Of a DNA stretch of 64,000 nucleotides, positions 62,826 to 64,000 are shown piece by piece. Position 1 is the stretch's first letter. Every line of letters starts with the position of its first letter. Source of the stretch: Monosporascus cannonballus (lineage: Eukaryota > Ascomycota > Sordariomycetes > Xylariales); the NCBI GenBank assembly GCA_004154925.1, contig QJNS01000073.1:1-64000 (forward strand), given 5' to 3'. The notes under the pieces were generated by a model. It was not told the origin of the DNA. It saw only the letters and a program-made list of their open reading frames with translations, and searched no databases. A program made the translations under genes and the position numbers.

Positions 62826-62989
62826 CGGAATTAACAAGGAAAACCCCCTAATTAAGGTTATCAGGAATAAACCAATTAAGGGAAATAAAAAATGGCACGA
62901 AAAGCGGAATCTCGGCCTCCGTACGTTCTTACTTATTTAACTTATTTATTAACTAAAGTCCGCAATTAATAATTTTAATTCCTTTAACG

Positions 62990-63260
62990 TAAAAAAAATT
63001 TTTTAACGACGAAAATAAAAAAGGTAATTTATGGTTTTATCGATATTACGTTATTTACGTACTAAATCCTCTTTTAATTCCTGTTAAAAACGTAAAAATA
63101 TCTTTTTAATAATAACTTTTTCGTAATTTAAACGATCTTTTTCCTTTTTAATACGATATCAAAAATCGATTAAAACGTTAAAACTATCGTAATAACGACA
63201 GTTCTTAATATATTAGCTATAATAACAAATTTCTTTAATTATTTGACATTTTGTACTATT
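62990..63260 (-). pseudogene. Antisense coiled-coil ORF remnant of E5
   Basis: Opposite strand to gag-pol, before the 3' LTR. The frame across ~63200-62990 reads R-I-K-K-E-K-D-R-L-N-Y-E-K-V-I-I-K-K-I-F, then Q-E-L-K-E-D-L-V-R-K-*-R-N-I-D-K-T, then F-R-R-*-K-I-F-F-T-L-K-E-L-K-L-L. It is highly charged with Leu/Ile heptad spacing, and its stops are mainly of CAA-to-TAA type. Homologous in position and motif order to the antisense ORFs of E1, E2, E4 and E6. Confidence 0.58.
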
Positions 63261-63452
63261 ATTAAAACAAAATATATACGGCATAACGTCAAAACCAAAT
63301 TTAACAATATAAATAACCAGAGAATCTAGGTTTTCTTTTTAATTAGGATAATTACGAAACTTGCGATGAATAACATAACTTACTATAATAAAAGAAAATA
63401 ACTTACCAAAAAAAAATCTTTAAAGGCAAAAATCCTAAAAAAGGAAAAATCA

Positions 63453-63820
63453 TATTACGACCTAACCCAAGATCGGCCACGAAAACGGTCGGACCCACAA
63501 AAAAATTACGTAATTTAAATCTCTTTTGGAATTAAGATCTAAATAAATCCATATAAAATTAACCGAATCCAATAACATTAGATCTTTAATAACGTCAAAA
63601 TCTAATAAAAATTTAATTAACTTATAAAAATATATACGTTTATTATTTTTATAATTTAAATAACTTTAACTTATAATATAACATCGTTACCTAAGGCACT
63701 TTTGGTATTACGAAACGTAATACGTTATTATATTTATTGCTCAGATTCCTATAATACTCTTACCAACATAAACCCGTATAACTTAGGTTTAATAGTTGGT
63801 TAAACCGCCTAGCCGTCACA
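63453..63820 (+). repeat. E5 3' LTR
   Basis: Starts TATTACGACC (inner edge mutated), ends AGCCGTCACA (outer edge intact). Confidence 0.9.
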
Positions 63821-64000
63821 TTTAATTAGAGAACGATATAGTTACCTCTTGATTAAGAGCTTAGATTAATAGCTAAAGAGCGAAACTAAGTAGGTGCTAT
63901 TTATATGAAAGATTTCTCCATTATAAATTCTAATTTCTTCAAGCAAGTATATTATGGATCTCTGTAATTTATATAATCTGGTCCAGATTACCTAAATTAT

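Larger units (their letters stand above)
57117..63820 (+). mobile_element. E5: full-length family A Ty3/gypsy chromovirus
   Basis: 6704 bp, LTRs 57117-57486 and 63453-63820, perfect TTTAA duplication (57112-57116 and 63821-63825). Inserted into a family B LTR. U3 of the same type as the solo LTR at 47411. Purine-rich AAAAAAGGAAAAATCA precedes the 3' LTR. Confidence 0.92.
56982..64000 (-). repeat. Family B LTR, minus strand, split by E5 and running off the window
   Basis: Pieces 56982-57116 and 63826-64000 together align with the solo LTR at 7256-7668 and with the reverse complement of the E6 LTRs. It starts TGTAACGAACCTG. The right end lies beyond the window, so it cannot be told whether it is a solo LTR or the end of a complete element. 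Confidence 0.75.

Noticed and set aside
7674..64000. CRISPR arrays, rRNA, bacterial-type operons or a biosynthetic cluster
   Set aside because: Looked for and not found. The repeats are LTRs with long unequal spacing and the window is eukaryotic.

Overview
This window comes from a filamentous ascomycete (Pezizomycotina-type) genome. Three protein genes with short GT..AG introns lie in balanced-composition DNA at 1-6.9 kb. The other ~57 kb is extremely AT-rich and made of nested LTR retrotransposons. Their mutations are C-to-T at CpA (TpG to TpA on the other strand) while CpG is kept, which is the signature of repeat-induced point mutation (RIP). It is the 'two-speed' or AT-isochore layout of many RIP-competent fungi. 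The species cannot be named from the sequence.

Gene segment (1-6.9 kb): a GNAT-family N-acetyltransferase (926-1498, +); an unrecognised Ser/Pro-rich protein with a conserved-looking C-terminal helical region (2303-3515, +, two exons); and a four-exon major-facilitator transporter of the Dal5/Tna1-like anion:cation symporter type (4081-5782, -). Clusters of a palindromic CCCAYGGGT-type motif lie at 1-320 and 6864-6910, on either side of the genes.

Repeat segment (6.98-64 kb): element boundaries were set from TG..CA ends, LTR pairs and 5-bp target-site duplications (TSDs). Family A is a Ty3/gypsy chromovirus with ~370-390 bp LTRs. It has one old copy E0 (11226-39302, -, TSD TATAA) and younger copies E1 (14463-21200, +, ATCGG), E2 (23811-30722, -, ACTTT), E4 (48682-55520, +, TTACT) and E5 (57117-63820, +, TTTAA), plus a solo LTR at 47411-47783. 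Family B is a second chromovirus with ~413 bp LTRs: E6 (41887-56570, +, TTATC), a solo LTR at 7256-7668, and an LTR running off the right edge. Family C is a third chromovirus with 206-bp LTRs: E3 (31059-38687, +, TTTTG) and a solo LTR that E4 later split. Small solo-LTR-like units (families D and E) and a TRIM-like element complete the set. The nesting can be dated: E0 was hit by the TRIM-like unit (then by E1 inside it), by E2 and by E3 (itself hit by two small units). E6 was hit by a family A solo LTR and by a family C LTR that was then hit by E4. E5 sits inside a family B LTR.

No retrotransposon has an intact gag-pol frame. Order is gag with CCHC knuckle, protease, RT, RNase H, integrase, chromodomain. 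Two observations stand out. First, within every LTR pair the outer edge of the element is less mutated than the same sequence in the inner LTR copy, so RIP damage falls off toward element edges. Second, families A and B both carry, between the chromodomain and the 3' LTR, the remains of an antisense ORF predicted to encode a basic coiled-coil protein.
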